Shown: positions 1 to 6,699 of the stretch, one piece after another
Position numbering within the stretch: the first letter of the stretch is position 1
Layout of the letters: each line of letters begins with the position of its first letter
Source of the DNA: an uncultured Oscillibacter sp.
GTDB lineage: Bacteria; Bacillota; Clostridia; Oscillospirales; Oscillospiraceae
Length of the DNA: 9,845 nucleotides
Direction of reading: 5' to 3'
NCBI RefSeq assembly: GCF_900546705.1
Contig: NZ_URDP01000055.1
Span: forward strand, 1 to 9,845
Program-made: the position numbers and the translations under genes
Notes under the pieces: generated by a model
What the model was told of the DNA's origin: nothing
Databases searched by the model: none
The model's input: only the letters and a program-made list of their open reading frames with translations

Positions 1-954
1 GCGGTGTTCTGGTACAATACCGCCGTGTGGCCCATCTCCCTGGAGTCCTCCTCCTGCCGCATGGTGCTCAACCAGGACGGTTCTCTCCAGTTCCAGACCG
101 GCGAGACGGAGATCGGCCAGGGCTGCGACACAGCGTACAGCCAGATGGTGGCCGACGCGGTGGGCGTGCCTCTGGAGGATGTGCATGTGGTGTCCTCTCA
201 GGATACGGACGTGACGCCCTTCGGCACCGGCGCCTATGCCTCCCGGCAGACGTACATCGGCGGCTTTTCCATCATGCAGACTGCCACGGCTCTGCGGGAG
301 CGGATCTTGCAGGTGGCCCACGAGCAGACCCGTATGCCGGTGAGCAATCTGGACCTGGTGGACGGCAAGATTGTCCGCAAGAGCGACGGCCGGGTGCTCA
401 AGACACTGGGAGAGCTGGCAACAGAGAGCCTGTACTCCCTGACGGACAGCCGGCATATCACCGCCGAGACCACGGCGCAGATCAAGTCCAACGCCTATTC
501 CTTCGGCTGCACCTTTGCCGAGGTGGAGGTGGATATCCCCCTGTGCAAGGTCAAGCTTTTGAACATGGTCAACGTCCACGACTGCGGAACCCTCATCAAC
601 CCCGCACTGGCGGAGGCCCAGGTGCACGGCGGCATGTCCATGGCCATCGGCTACGGCCTCTCCGAGGAGCTGAAGTTCGACGAAAAGACCGGCCGGCCCC
701 TGAACAACAACCTGCTGGACTACAAGCTCTCCACGTTTATGGATCACCCCCATCTGCACGCGGAGTTCGTGGAGAACCCGGAGCCTACGTCCCCCTATGG
801 AACCAAGGCTCTGGGCGAGCCGCCGGCCTGCTCCGGCGCGCCGGCCATCCGCAACGCCATCTTCCAGGCCACCGGCGTGGCCATCGACTGCTGTCCCATC
901 ACGCCCCATGTCCTCTACCGCAAGTTCAAAGAGGCGGGGCTGATCGAGGATTGA
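1..954 (+). CDS. xdhA: Xanthine dehydrogenase, molybdopterin-binding (large) subunit, C-terminal part; 5' end outside window
   Basis: This is the catalytic subunit of a xanthine dehydrogenase-type molybdenum hydroxylase, which hydroxylates purines (hypoxanthine to xanthine to urate, or the reverse direction of use in purine fermenters) in the cytoplasm. Reading frame 1 is open from the first base and gives 317 residues before TGA at 952-954; full-length E. coli XdhA is about 750 residues, so more than half lies upstream. Visible family motifs, numbered in the partial protein, are EIGQG (37-41), GTGAYASRQTY around 74-84, DCGTLINP (194-201) and ALGEPPA. The Glu of GEPP (codon 817-819, partial residue 273) corresponds to the catalytic base of the family (Glu1261 in bovine enzyme). 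The frame is intact. The gene is followed after 13 bases by the FAD subunit. Related selenium-dependent or nicotinate-type hydroxylases cannot be fully excluded, but the neighbouring subunits closely resemble E. coli XdhB and XdhC. Substrate specificity is inferred. Confidence 0.9.
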   Translation, partial: AVFWYNTAVWPISLESSSCRMVLNQDGSLQFQTGETEIGQGCDTAYSQMVADAVGVPLEDVHVVSSQDTDVTPFGTGAYASRQTYIGGFSIMQTATALRERILQVAHEQTRMPVSNLDLVDGKIVRKSDGRVLKTLGELATESLYSLTDSRHITAETTAQIKSNAYSFGCTFAEVEVDIPLCKVKLLNMVNVHDCGTLINPALAEAQVHGGMSMAIGYGLSEELKFDEKTGRPLNNNLLDYKLSTFMDHPHLHAEFVENPEPTSPYGTKALGEPPACSGAPAIRNAIFQATGVAIDCCPITPHVLYRKFKEAGLIED

Positions 955-967
955 GGAGGGAATACCT

Positions 968-1849
968 ATGTATGATATGAAAGCGCTTTATCAGGCCCAA
1001 TCCGTTCAGGACGCCGTGGCCCTCCGCATGGCGCACCCCCAGGCGCAGATCATCGCCGGCGGCTCCGACGTGCTGGTGCAGATGCGGGAGGGGAAGCGGG
1101 CCGGCGCGGAGCTGATTTCCATCTACACGCTGGACGAGCTGCGGGGCATTTCCATGGAGGACGACGGCACGCTGCGCATCGGCAGCCTCACCAGCTTCTC
1201 CCATATCACCCGCGACCCGCTGATCCGGCAGTATCTGCTCACGCTGGGTGAGGCGGTGGACCAGGTGGGCGGACCCCAGATCCGCAACATCGGAACCATC
1301 GGCGGCAACACCTGCAACGGTGTGACTTCCGCAGACTCCGCCTCCACGCTCTTTGCCTATGATGCCGTGATCGAGCTGACCGGCCCGGAGGGCGTGCGAT
1401 GCGTGCCCATCCAGGACTTTTACATCCGTGCCGGGCAGGTGGACATCCGCCCCGGCGAGATCCAGACCGGCATTTTGATTTCCAAAGAGAGCTATGCCGA
1501 TACCTATGGATACTATATCAAGTATGCCATGCGCAACGCCATGGACATTGCCACATTGGGCACGTCCGTGAATGTGCGGCTCTCCGCCGATAAAAAGACG
1601 GTGGAGCGGGCCCGGGTGGCCTTCGGCGTGGCCGGTCCCGTGCCCCTGCGGGCCAAAACGGCGGAGGCACTGGCGGCCGGAAAGCCGCTCACTGCGGATT
1701 TGGCGGAGGAATTCGCCAAGGCAGTAAAGGAAGACATCCATCCCCGGGATTCCTGGCGGGCAGCCAAGGACTTCCGGATGCATATTGCCGTGGAGTGCGC
1801 CCGGCGCGCCTTTGCGGAATCGGTCAAACGGGCGGGAGGTGCACTGTAA
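968..1849 (+). CDS. xdhB: Xanthine dehydrogenase, FAD-binding subunit
   Basis: The 293-residue protein is the medium subunit of the xanthine dehydrogenase complex. It carries FAD, takes electrons from the 2Fe-2S clusters of the small subunit and passes them to NAD+ or another acceptor. Its length is essentially that of E. coli XdhB (about 292). The first FAD-binding loop is IAGGSDVL (29-36), and the second is the hallmark GGPQIRNIGTIGGN (101-114), followed by NGVTSADSA. The C-terminal part contains YAMRNAMDIA and the FGVAGP motif of the CO dehydrogenase flavoprotein C-terminal domain. The ATG at 968 is preceded by a strong Shine-Dalgarno (GAGGAGGG, 953-960) that overlaps the stop of the upstream gene, so translation is probably coupled. 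The stop codon shares one base with the start of the next gene. No defects are seen. Residues that would discriminate electron-acceptor use cannot be judged by eye. Confidence 0.94.
   Translation: MYDMKALYQAQSVQDAVALRMAHPQAQIIAGGSDVLVQMREGKRAGAELISIYTLDELRGISMEDDGTLRIGSLTSFSHITRDPLIRQYLLTLGEAVDQVGGPQIRNIGTIGGNTCNGVTSADSASTLFAYDAVIELTGPEGVRCVPIQDFYIRAGQVDIRPGEIQTGILISKESYADTYGYYIKYAMRNAMDIATLGTSVNVRLSADKKTVERARVAFGVAGPVPLRAKTAEALAAGKPLTADLAEEFAKAVKEDIHPRDSWRAAKDFRMHIAVECARRAFAESVKRAGGAL
1834..1840 (+). promoter_or_regulatory. Ribosome binding site deciding the xdhC start
   Basis: GGGAGGT lies inside the end of xdhB, eight bases before the ATG at 1849. It supports 1849 as the start, not the in-frame upstream ATG at 1795, which has no such site and would add 18 residues overlapping xdhB. 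Confidence 0.75.
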
Positions 1850-2346
1850 TGGCACAGATGCAGACGATCCATTTCAATCTCAACGGCAAAGACGTGGAGC
1901 GCACGGTGGACGTGCGTGCCAGCCTGACGGATATGCTCCGGAACGACTTCCGTATGACCAGCGTGAAAAAAGGCTGCGAGGTGGGAGAGTGCGGTGCGTG
2001 CACCGTCCTCATCGATGGGGAGGCGTTCAACTCCTGCATTTACCTGGCTGTCTGGGCCGAGGGAAAGAACATCCGCACGCTGGAGGGACTGCTGGGCCCC
2101 AACGGGGAGCTCAGCGATATCCAGCTTGCCTTTGTGGAGGAGGCTGCCATCCAGTGCGGCTTCTGCACACCGGGCTTCATCCTCACGGCGGAGGAGATTC
2201 TGGAAAGCGGGGAGGAGTACACCGACGAGGAGCTGCGCAAGCTGCTTTCCGGGCATTTGTGCCGCTGCACCGGCTATGAGAACATTCTGCGGGCAGTGAA
2301 GCGCACCATGTACCGGCGGCTGGGCAAGCCCATGCCGGAGGCATGA
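1849..2346 (+). CDS. xdhC: Xanthine dehydrogenase, 2x[2Fe-2S] iron-sulfur subunit
   Basis: The 165-residue small subunit relays electrons from the molybdenum centre to FAD through two [2Fe-2S] clusters. The N-terminal plant-ferredoxin-like domain has C43, C48, C51 (CEVGECGAC) and C63. The C-terminal helical domain carries C103, C106 (QCGFC), C138 and C140 (HLCRCTGY). All eight expected ligands are present, and the length matches E. coli XdhC (about 159). The start at 1849 overlaps the last base of the xdhB stop (TAATG). The gene is the last of the operon and is followed by a hairpin terminator 24 bases after its stop. Members of this family also occur as CO dehydrogenase, nicotinate or aldehyde oxidoreductase small subunits. 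The xanthine assignment rests on overall likeness of all three subunits to E. coli XdhABC. The symbol follows E. coli usage; in other bacteria xdhC denotes a different, cofactor-insertion chaperone. Confidence 0.94.
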   Translation: MAQMQTIHFNLNGKDVERTVDVRASLTDMLRNDFRMTSVKKGCEVGECGACTVLIDGEAFNSCIYLAVWAEGKNIRTLEGLLGPNGELSDIQLAFVEEAAIQCGFCTPGFILTAEEILESGEEYTDEELRKLLSGHLCRCTGYENILRAVKRTMYRRLGKPMPEA

Positions 2347-2369
2347 GCGTGCCGCCCATGGGAAAAACG

Positions 2370-2407
2370 GCAAAAGACCGGTCCGGAAAAACGGGCCGGT
2401 CTTTTGC
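2370..2407 (+). terminator. Intrinsic terminator closing the xdh operon
   Basis: The hairpin has a 15-bp stem: GCAAAAGACCGGTCC (2370-2384) pairs with GGGCCGGTCTTTTGC (2393-2407), with one G-T wobble and an 8-base loop. The AAAA and TTTT tracts sit at the base of the stem, so it could work in both directions. It separates the purine hydroxylase genes from pyrH. The T run is short (four), but stem strength and position after xdhC make termination likely. Confidence 0.8.
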
Positions 2408-2519
2408 GCTGTCCGCGGCTGCGGATTTTTTGGGAAAATCTTGTCTACCCCCTATGCAAACAAGGGAAAATACGTTAAAATACATCTGTATGAAATTCCG
2501 TCCAAATGGAGGATCGAAT
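2408..2519 (+). promoter_or_regulatory. pyrH leader and probable promoter region
   Basis: This 112-base gap holds no gene and is clearly more AT-rich than the surrounding coding DNA, as expected for a promoter after a terminator. The best -10-like hexamer is TAAAAT (2476-2481, five of six to consensus), but the sequence 16-18 bases upstream is a poor -35. TTGTCT (2441-2446) is a possible -35, but with a 19-base gap to the weaker GAAAAT (2466-2471). I can place the promoter in the region but not fix its boxes. No recognisable PyrR-type or other riboswitch structure was seen by eye. Confidence 0.45.
2508..2513 (+). promoter_or_regulatory. Ribosome binding site deciding the pyrH start
   Basis: GGAGGA sits six bases before the ATG at 2520. 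The frame is open further upstream to an ATG at 2343, but that start would lie before the xdh terminator and would add 59 residues with no UMP kinase homology, so 2520 is chosen. Confidence 0.85.
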
Positions 2520-3236
2520 ATGGGAAAACCGATTTATAAGCGGGTCTTGCTGAAAATCAGCGGTGAGGCTCTGGCCGGCGATCAGCACACCGGCCTGAAT
2601 TTTGAAGTCATCGGTCAGGTGTGCGACGTGATCAAGCAGTGCCTGGACCTGGGCGTCCAGGTGGGGCTGGTGGTCGGCGGCGGCAATTTTTGGCGCGGCG
2701 CCAAAAACAGCGGCGGCAAGATGGAGCGCACCCGCGCCGACCATATGGGCATGCTGGCCACGGTGATGAACTGTCTGGCCGTGGCGGATGTGTGCGAGCA
2801 AAAGGGCATCCCTGTCCGGGTGCAGACCGCCATTGAGATGCGCGCCATTGCCGAGCCTTACATCCGCTCCCGGGCCATCCGGCACCTGGAAAAGGGCCGT
2901 GTGGTCATCTTCGGCGCCGGTACCGGCAACCCCTACTTCTCCACGGATACGGCCGCTGTGCTGCGGGCCGCGGAGATTGAGGCGGACGTGATTCTGCTGG
3001 CCAAGAACGTGGACGGCGTGTACAGCGCCGACCCGGTGAAGGACCCCAGCGCCGTCAAGTACGATGCCATCAGCTACGACGAAGTGCTGGCCCAGCACCT
3101 GATGGTGATGGACACCACGGCCACCTCCTTGTCCATGGACAACCACATCCCGGTGCTGCTGTTCGCCCTGAAGGACCCCCAGAATATCATCCGGGCCCTG
3201 TGCGGCGAAAAGGTGGGCACCATCGTCGGAGAATAA
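2520..3236 (+). CDS. pyrH: Uridylate kinase (UMP kinase)
   Basis: The enzyme phosphorylates UMP to UDP with ATP in the cytoplasm, the committed step from de novo pyrimidine synthesis to UTP and CTP. It belongs to the amino-acid-kinase fold and is normally hexameric. At 238 residues it has the usual bacterial length. The ATP-site motif is LLKISGEAL (10-18), the glycine-rich loop is VVGGGNFWRG (51-60), the UMP-contacting residues are R59 and D74 (RADHMG), and the nucleotide-binding segments are GTGNPYFSTDT (134-144) and KNVDGVYSADP (162-172). It is the first gene of the housekeeping operon. frr follows after 52 bases, the standard pairing in bacteria. The rpsB-tsf genes that usually precede pyrH are not here. 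Bacterial UMP kinases are usually inhibited by UTP and activated by GTP; that is family knowledge, not visible here. Confidence 0.97.
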   Translation: MGKPIYKRVLLKISGEALAGDQHTGLNFEVIGQVCDVIKQCLDLGVQVGLVVGGGNFWRGAKNSGGKMERTRADHMGMLATVMNCLAVADVCEQKGIPVRVQTAIEMRAIAEPYIRSRAIRHLEKGRVVIFGAGTGNPYFSTDTAAVLRAAEIEADVILLAKNVDGVYSADPVKDPSAVKYDAISYDEVLAQHLMVMDTTATSLSMDNHIPVLLFALKDPQNIIRALCGEKVGTIVGE

Positions 3237-3270
3237 AAGCACGCGCGGTTTGCGCTTTCCACAATTTGTG

Positions 3271-3280
3271 AAAGGAAGGA
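3271..3280 (+). promoter_or_regulatory. Ribosome binding site deciding the frr start
   Basis: AAAGGAAGGA lies eight bases before the ATG at 3289. An in-frame ATG at 3250 would add 13 residues not found in the family and has no comparable upstream site. Confidence 0.7.
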
Positions 3281-3288
3281 ACCACATT

Positions 3289-3846
3289 ATGCTGAAAGAT
3301 GAATACAAGATTTACGAGGACAAGATGAAAAAGAGCATCGACTCCGTCAACGCGGACTTTGCCTCCGTACGGGCGGGGCGCGCCAATGCGGCGGTGCTGG
3401 ACCGGATCACGGTGGACTACTACGGCAGCCCTACCCCCATCCAGCAGATCGCGGCCATCTCCTCTCCCGATCCCCGGGCCCTGGTGATCCAGCCCTGGGA
3501 CGGCAGCGCCCTCAAGTCCATTGAAAAGGCCATCCAGAACTCCGACCTGGGCATCAACCCCCAGAACGACGGCCGTACCATCCGCCTCAACTTCCCCCAG
3601 CTGACGGAGGAGCGGCGCAAGGAGCTGGTCAAGCAGATCCACAAGTACGCCGAGGCCGGCAAGGTGGCCATCCGCAACATCCGCCGGGACGCCATGGAGA
3701 ACTTCAAGAAGCAGGAGAAGAAGTCCGAGATCACCGAGGACGAACTCAAGCAGGCGGAAAAGGACCTTCAGAAGCTGACGGACGAGAGCTGCAAGAAGCT
3801 CGATGAGCTGCTGGCCAAGAAGGAAAAGGAATTGATGGCGGTCTGA
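3289..3846 (+). CDS. frr: Ribosome recycling factor
   Basis: RRF acts with EF-G to split the post-termination ribosome, releasing mRNA and tRNA for a new round of translation. The 185-residue length equals the E. coli protein. The two-domain tRNA-like family is evident from RAGRAN (28-33) in the long helical bundle, DYYGSPTPIQQ and IQPWD in the small domain, NDGRTIRLNFPQLTEERR, and RNIRRD (129-134). In the last of these R132 corresponds to the functionally important Arg132 of E. coli RRF. The charged C-terminal helix (about 140-183) is rich in Lys and Glu and returns to the bundle. The stop codon TGA at 3844-3846 overlaps the ATG of uppS by one base. The pyrH-frr pair is nearly universal, which supports both identifications. 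Confidence 0.97.
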   Translation: MLKDEYKIYEDKMKKSIDSVNADFASVRAGRANAAVLDRITVDYYGSPTPIQQIAAISSPDPRALVIQPWDGSALKSIEKAIQNSDLGINPQNDGRTIRLNFPQLTEERRKELVKQIHKYAEAGKVAIRNIRRDAMENFKKQEKKSEITEDELKQAEKDLQKLTDESCKKLDELLAKKEKELMAV

Positions 3847-4598
3847 TGGCAGAGCAGATGAAAATGAATGACGGGGCGGGGCAGGCCGGCGGCTTGCCTC
3901 GCCATATTGCGATCATTATGGACGGCAACGGCCGCTGGGCCACCAAGCGGGGCCTGCCCCGCACCGCCGGCCATAAGGCGGGGGCGGAGACGTTCCGCCG
4001 CATCGCCACCTACTGCAAGAATATCGGCGTCAAATACCTTACGGTGTATGCCTTCTCCACAGAGAACTGGAAGCGCTCGGAGAGCGAGGTCTCTGCCATC
4101 ATGCTGCTTTTGAAGCGGTATCTGACGGAGGCAGTAAATACTATGGAGCGGGACCATATCCGGCTGCACTTCTTCGGCGACATGACGCCCATCTCTCCGG
4201 AGCTGCAGGCTCTGGCCCATGAGACGGACGAAATTACGGAGCACCTGTCCAAGGACGATTTCCAGGCAAACGTCTGCCTCAACTACGGCGGGCGGGACGA
4301 GATCCTGCGGGCTGCGCGGCGCTTTGCCGCAGACTGTGCGTCAGGGAAGAAGCGGCCCGAGGAGCTGGACGAGGCCATGTTCTCCGGCTATCTGGACTCC
4401 GCCGGTATTCCCGACCCGGAGCTCATCATCCGGCCCAGCGGGGAGCTGCGGCTTTCCAACTTCCTTTTGTGGCAGTGCGCCTATTCGGAGTTTTACTATA
4501 CCGATACCCTCTGGCCCGACTTTGACGAGGCGGAGCTGGACCGCGCCATTGATGCATACCGTAAAAGAGACCGCCGCTTTGGCGGTGTAAAGAAATAA
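3846..4598 (+). CDS. uppS: Isoprenyl transferase, undecaprenyl diphosphate synthase
   Basis: This cis-prenyltransferase elongates farnesyl diphosphate with isopentenyl diphosphate to C55 undecaprenyl diphosphate, the lipid carrier of peptidoglycan and other wall polymers, at the inner face of the membrane. At 250 residues it has the usual length. Conserved elements are HIAIIMDGNGRWA (20-32) with catalytic D26, the HKAG loop, YAFSTENWKR, LNYGGRDEI, and the C-terminal diphosphate/Mg site RPSGELRLSN (196-205) followed by WQCAYSE with E215. The family more often reads R-T-(S/G)-G-E at 196-200; the Pro at 197 is a variant and the Arg, Glu and Ser positions are kept. Translation probably depends on coupling to frr (TGATG overlap), since no good Shine-Dalgarno is correctly spaced. 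In-frame Met codons 5 and 7 are weaker alternative starts. cdsA follows after 25 bases. Confidence 0.96.
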   Translation: MAEQMKMNDGAGQAGGLPRHIAIIMDGNGRWATKRGLPRTAGHKAGAETFRRIATYCKNIGVKYLTVYAFSTENWKRSESEVSAIMLLLKRYLTEAVNTMERDHIRLHFFGDMTPISPELQALAHETDEITEHLSKDDFQANVCLNYGGRDEILRAARRFAADCASGKKRPEELDEAMFSGYLDSAGIPDPELIIRPSGELRLSNFLLWQCAYSEFYYTDTLWPDFDEAELDRAIDAYRKRDRRFGGVKK

Positions 4599-4623
4599 GG
4601 CTTTACAAAAAAGGGTTGATTTC

Positions 4624-5475
4624 ATGTTCAAACGCGTGATGGTTGCCGTGGTCGGCATTCCGTTTTTAATCCTGGTGCTGGGTGTGGCGCCCGAATGGGC
4701 CACCATGCTTTTGGTGTGCGGCATGTGCGGCGTAGGCGCTTGGGAGCTGATGCATGCGGTAGCCGGGGAAGCGGGGAAGCCCCTGATCCCCCTGAGCGTA
4801 CTCTCGGCAGTGCTGGTGCCTGTGTGCGTGTATATGGAGCTGTCCATCCGATACGCGGAGCTGACCGCGCTGCCGGTCCTGCCTTTGACGGGCATGCTGG
4901 GCGCGCTGCTGGTGCTGGCGCTGTTCGTGGTGTCCATCTGCCGCTACAGCGGCGCACGGCCTGTGCCCTTTGCCGCCGTCACCGCCGCGCTTTTTGCCGG
5001 GCTGGTGTTTCCGCTGATGCTCAGCTGTCTGCTGCGGCTGAGGATGATGCCGTACATTGGAATGCTGCTGGTGTTCTTCCCTCTGTGCATCTCCTTCGGG
5101 TCCGATACCTTCGCTTTCTTTGCCGGCTTGCTGTTCGGTAAGCACAAGCTGACCCCCGTCAGCCCCAAAAAGACGGTGGAGGGCGCCGTGGGCGGCCTGG
5201 TGGGCGGTGTCTTCGGTACGGCGCTGATGATGGCGGTTGGCTCCTATGTTCTTGCGGACGCCTTCTGGAACTTTGAGCTCCTGGCGCTGTTCGGCCTGGT
5301 GGGCAGCGTCGTCAGCCAGATCGGTGATCTGAGCTTTTCCGTCATCAAGCGGGAGTTCGGTGTCAAGGACTACGGCAACCTTCTGCCTGGCCACGGCGGC
5401 GTGCTGGACCGGTTCGACTCCGTGACCTTCGTGGCGCCCTTCGTATGGCTGGTCGTGTGCATGGGTATATACTGA
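4624..5475 (+). CDS. cdsA: Phosphatidate cytidylyltransferase (CDP-diglyceride synthase)
   Basis: This integral membrane enzyme converts phosphatidic acid and CTP to CDP-diacylglycerol, the branch-point precursor of bacterial phospholipids. The 283-residue protein is very hydrophobic, with about eight membrane-spanning segments beginning at residues 5-23. The family signature is complete at residues 239-265: S-x-x-K-R, then K-D-x-G, then P-G-H-G-G-V-L-D-R-F-D. An upstream cytoplasmic motif, SDTFAFFAG followed by SPKKTVEGAVGG, is also typical. The ATG at 4624 has AAGGG (4611-4615) eight bases upstream. The uppS-cdsA-dxr order is the standard Gram-positive and proteobacterial arrangement. The downstream 59-base spacer is the longest gap inside the operon after the pyrH leader. 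Confidence 0.96.
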   Translation: MFKRVMVAVVGIPFLILVLGVAPEWATMLLVCGMCGVGAWELMHAVAGEAGKPLIPLSVLSAVLVPVCVYMELSIRYAELTALPVLPLTGMLGALLVLALFVVSICRYSGARPVPFAAVTAALFAGLVFPLMLSCLLRLRMMPYIGMLLVFFPLCISFGSDTFAFFAGLLFGKHKLTPVSPKKTVEGAVGGLVGGVFGTALMMAVGSYVLADAFWNFELLALFGLVGSVVSQIGDLSFSVIKREFGVKDYGNLLPGHGGVLDRFDSVTFVAPFVWLVVCMGIY

Positions 5476-5534
5476 TCTGGATGCTATCTTGTAGTTTTAG
5501 GATTGTTTTCAGCTTTTTGGAATAGGATAGGATT

Positions 5535-6683
5535 ATGAGTAAGACGATTTCGATTTTGGGCTCCACCGGCTCCATCGGCCGACAGACCCTGGATGTGGCG
5601 GAGCAGCTGGGGCTGCGGGTGGCAGCCCTCACCGCCAATGCCAGCGTGGAACGGATGGAAGAGCAGGTGCGTAAGTTCCGCCCCCGCCTGGCAGTGCTGA
5701 CCGATGAGGCAGCTGCAAAAGATTTGGCTGTGCGGCTCCAGGACACGGATACCAAGGTGCTGGGGGGTCACGCTGCCCTGATGGACGCCGCCGTGATACC
5801 GGAGGCGGACACGGTGGTCACCGCTGTGGTGGGCATGGTGGGCCTGGAGCCCACACTGGCTGCCATCGGAGAGAAAAAGCGCATTGCCCTGGCCAACAAG
5901 GAGACACTGGTGTGCGCCGGGCAGCTGGTCATGGATGCGGCGGATGCGGCAGGGGCAGAGATCGTGCCCGTGGACTCGGAGCACTCCGCCATTTTCCAGT
6001 GTGTCCAGGGCTGTGCCGACCGGCGGGAGATCAAGCGGCTGATTCTGACCTGCTCCGGCGGCCCCTTTTATGGGATGACCTACGAGGAAGTGGGGAAGAT
6101 GACCCGTGCGGACGCTCTGCGCCATCCCAACTGGAAAATGGGGCCCAAAATCACGGTGGACTGCGCCACGCTGATGAACAAGGGGCTGGAAGTGATTGAG
6201 GCCATGCGTCTTTACCGGCTGCCCCTTTCCCAGGTGGACGTGGTCATCCACCGTCAGTCCATCGTCCACTCTTTGGTGGAGTACCGGGATGGTGCCGTGC
6301 TGGCTCAGCTGGGCACACCGGATATGCGCCTGCCCATCCGCTACGCCATGACCTATCCCAACCGTGGGGAGAACCCGGCACCGCCGTTGGATCTTCTCAC
6401 CTGTCCGCCCCTGACCTTCGCCCAGCCGGACCGGGACGCGTTCCCCTGCCTGCGTCTTGCGGAGGAGGCGGCCACGGAGGGCGGCACTGCCTGCGCCATC
6501 CTCAACGGCGCCAACGAAGAGGCGGTGGGCCTTTTTCTGGCGGAGCGGATCGGCTTCCACGACATTCCCCGGCTGGTGGCCAAGGCCCGCAGCGAGGTGG
6601 CCGTGGTGCAGAACCCATCCCTGTCTGAAATTCTGGCGGCTGATGCCGCGGCCCGGCAGAGCGTGCTGGACGGAGCTTTCTGA
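5535..6683 (+). CDS. dxr: 1-deoxy-D-xylulose 5-phosphate reductoisomerase
   Basis: DXR (IspC) catalyses the NADPH-dependent rearrangement and reduction of DXP to 2-C-methyl-D-erythritol 4-phosphate, the first committed step of the MEP isoprenoid pathway; it is the fosmidomycin target. At 382 residues it is of normal length. The N-terminal Rossmann fold has GSTGSIG (9-15). NKE is at 121-123. The metal site is VDSEHS with D147 and E149, and E219 of NKGLE (215-219). The substrate loop is HPNWKMG (197-203). The SGGPF motif and the segment HRQSIVHS are also present; in E. coli and many others the latter reads HPQS, so Arg replaces Pro here. The start has AGGATAGGA just upstream (5524-5532). All catalytic residues I can align are intact. 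Confidence 0.97.
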   Translation: MSKTISILGSTGSIGRQTLDVAEQLGLRVAALTANASVERMEEQVRKFRPRLAVLTDEAAAKDLAVRLQDTDTKVLGGHAALMDAAVIPEADTVVTAVVGMVGLEPTLAAIGEKKRIALANKETLVCAGQLVMDAADAAGAEIVPVDSEHSAIFQCVQGCADRREIKRLILTCSGGPFYGMTYEEVGKMTRADALRHPNWKMGPKITVDCATLMNKGLEVIEAMRLYRLPLSQVDVVIHRQSIVHSLVEYRDGAVLAQLGTPDMRLPIRYAMTYPNRGENPAPPLDLLTCPPLTFAQPDRDAFPCLRLAEEAATEGGTACAILNGANEEAVGLFLAERIGFHDIPRLVAKARSEVAVVQNPSLSEILAADAAARQSVLDGAF

Positions 6684-6687
6684 AACT

Positions 6688-6693
6688 AGGAGA
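6688..6693 (+). promoter_or_regulatory. Ribosome binding site deciding the rseP start
   Basis: AGGAGA sits six bases before the ATG at 6700, just after the dxr stop. The frame stays open far into dxr (to an ATG at 6457), but that extension is only the shadow of dxr, and the family begins right before the HELGH helix. Confidence 0.8.
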
Positions 6694-6699
6694 CAGTGC

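Noticed and set aside
926..2373. Minus-strand open frames of 286-309 codons opposite xdhB and xdhC
   Set aside because: They are shadows of xdhB and xdhC, which have full family motifs on the + strand.
2343..2519. Possible 59-residue N-terminal extension of pyrH from an upstream ATG
   Set aside because: It would begin before the xdh terminator and translate through the hairpin. UMP kinases start near the KRVLLK motif, and a good ribosome binding site precedes 2520.
3234..3258. Imperfect AAAGC/GCTTT repeat in the pyrH-frr gap
   Set aside because: The stem is short with a mismatch and no T tract. It is probably chance.
4570..4586. Hairpin ACCGCC/GGCGGT near the end of uppS
   Set aside because: It lies within coding sequence, has only six base pairs, is followed by no T run and is close to cdsA in the same operon, so it is not a credible terminator.
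5468..5534. Possible internal promoter before dxr (TATACT at 5468-5473 and a T-rich spacer)
   Set aside because: The -10-like hexamer has no -35 at 16-18 bases and no TGn extension. Other hexamer pairs in the spacer have wrong spacing, so I do not call a promoter.
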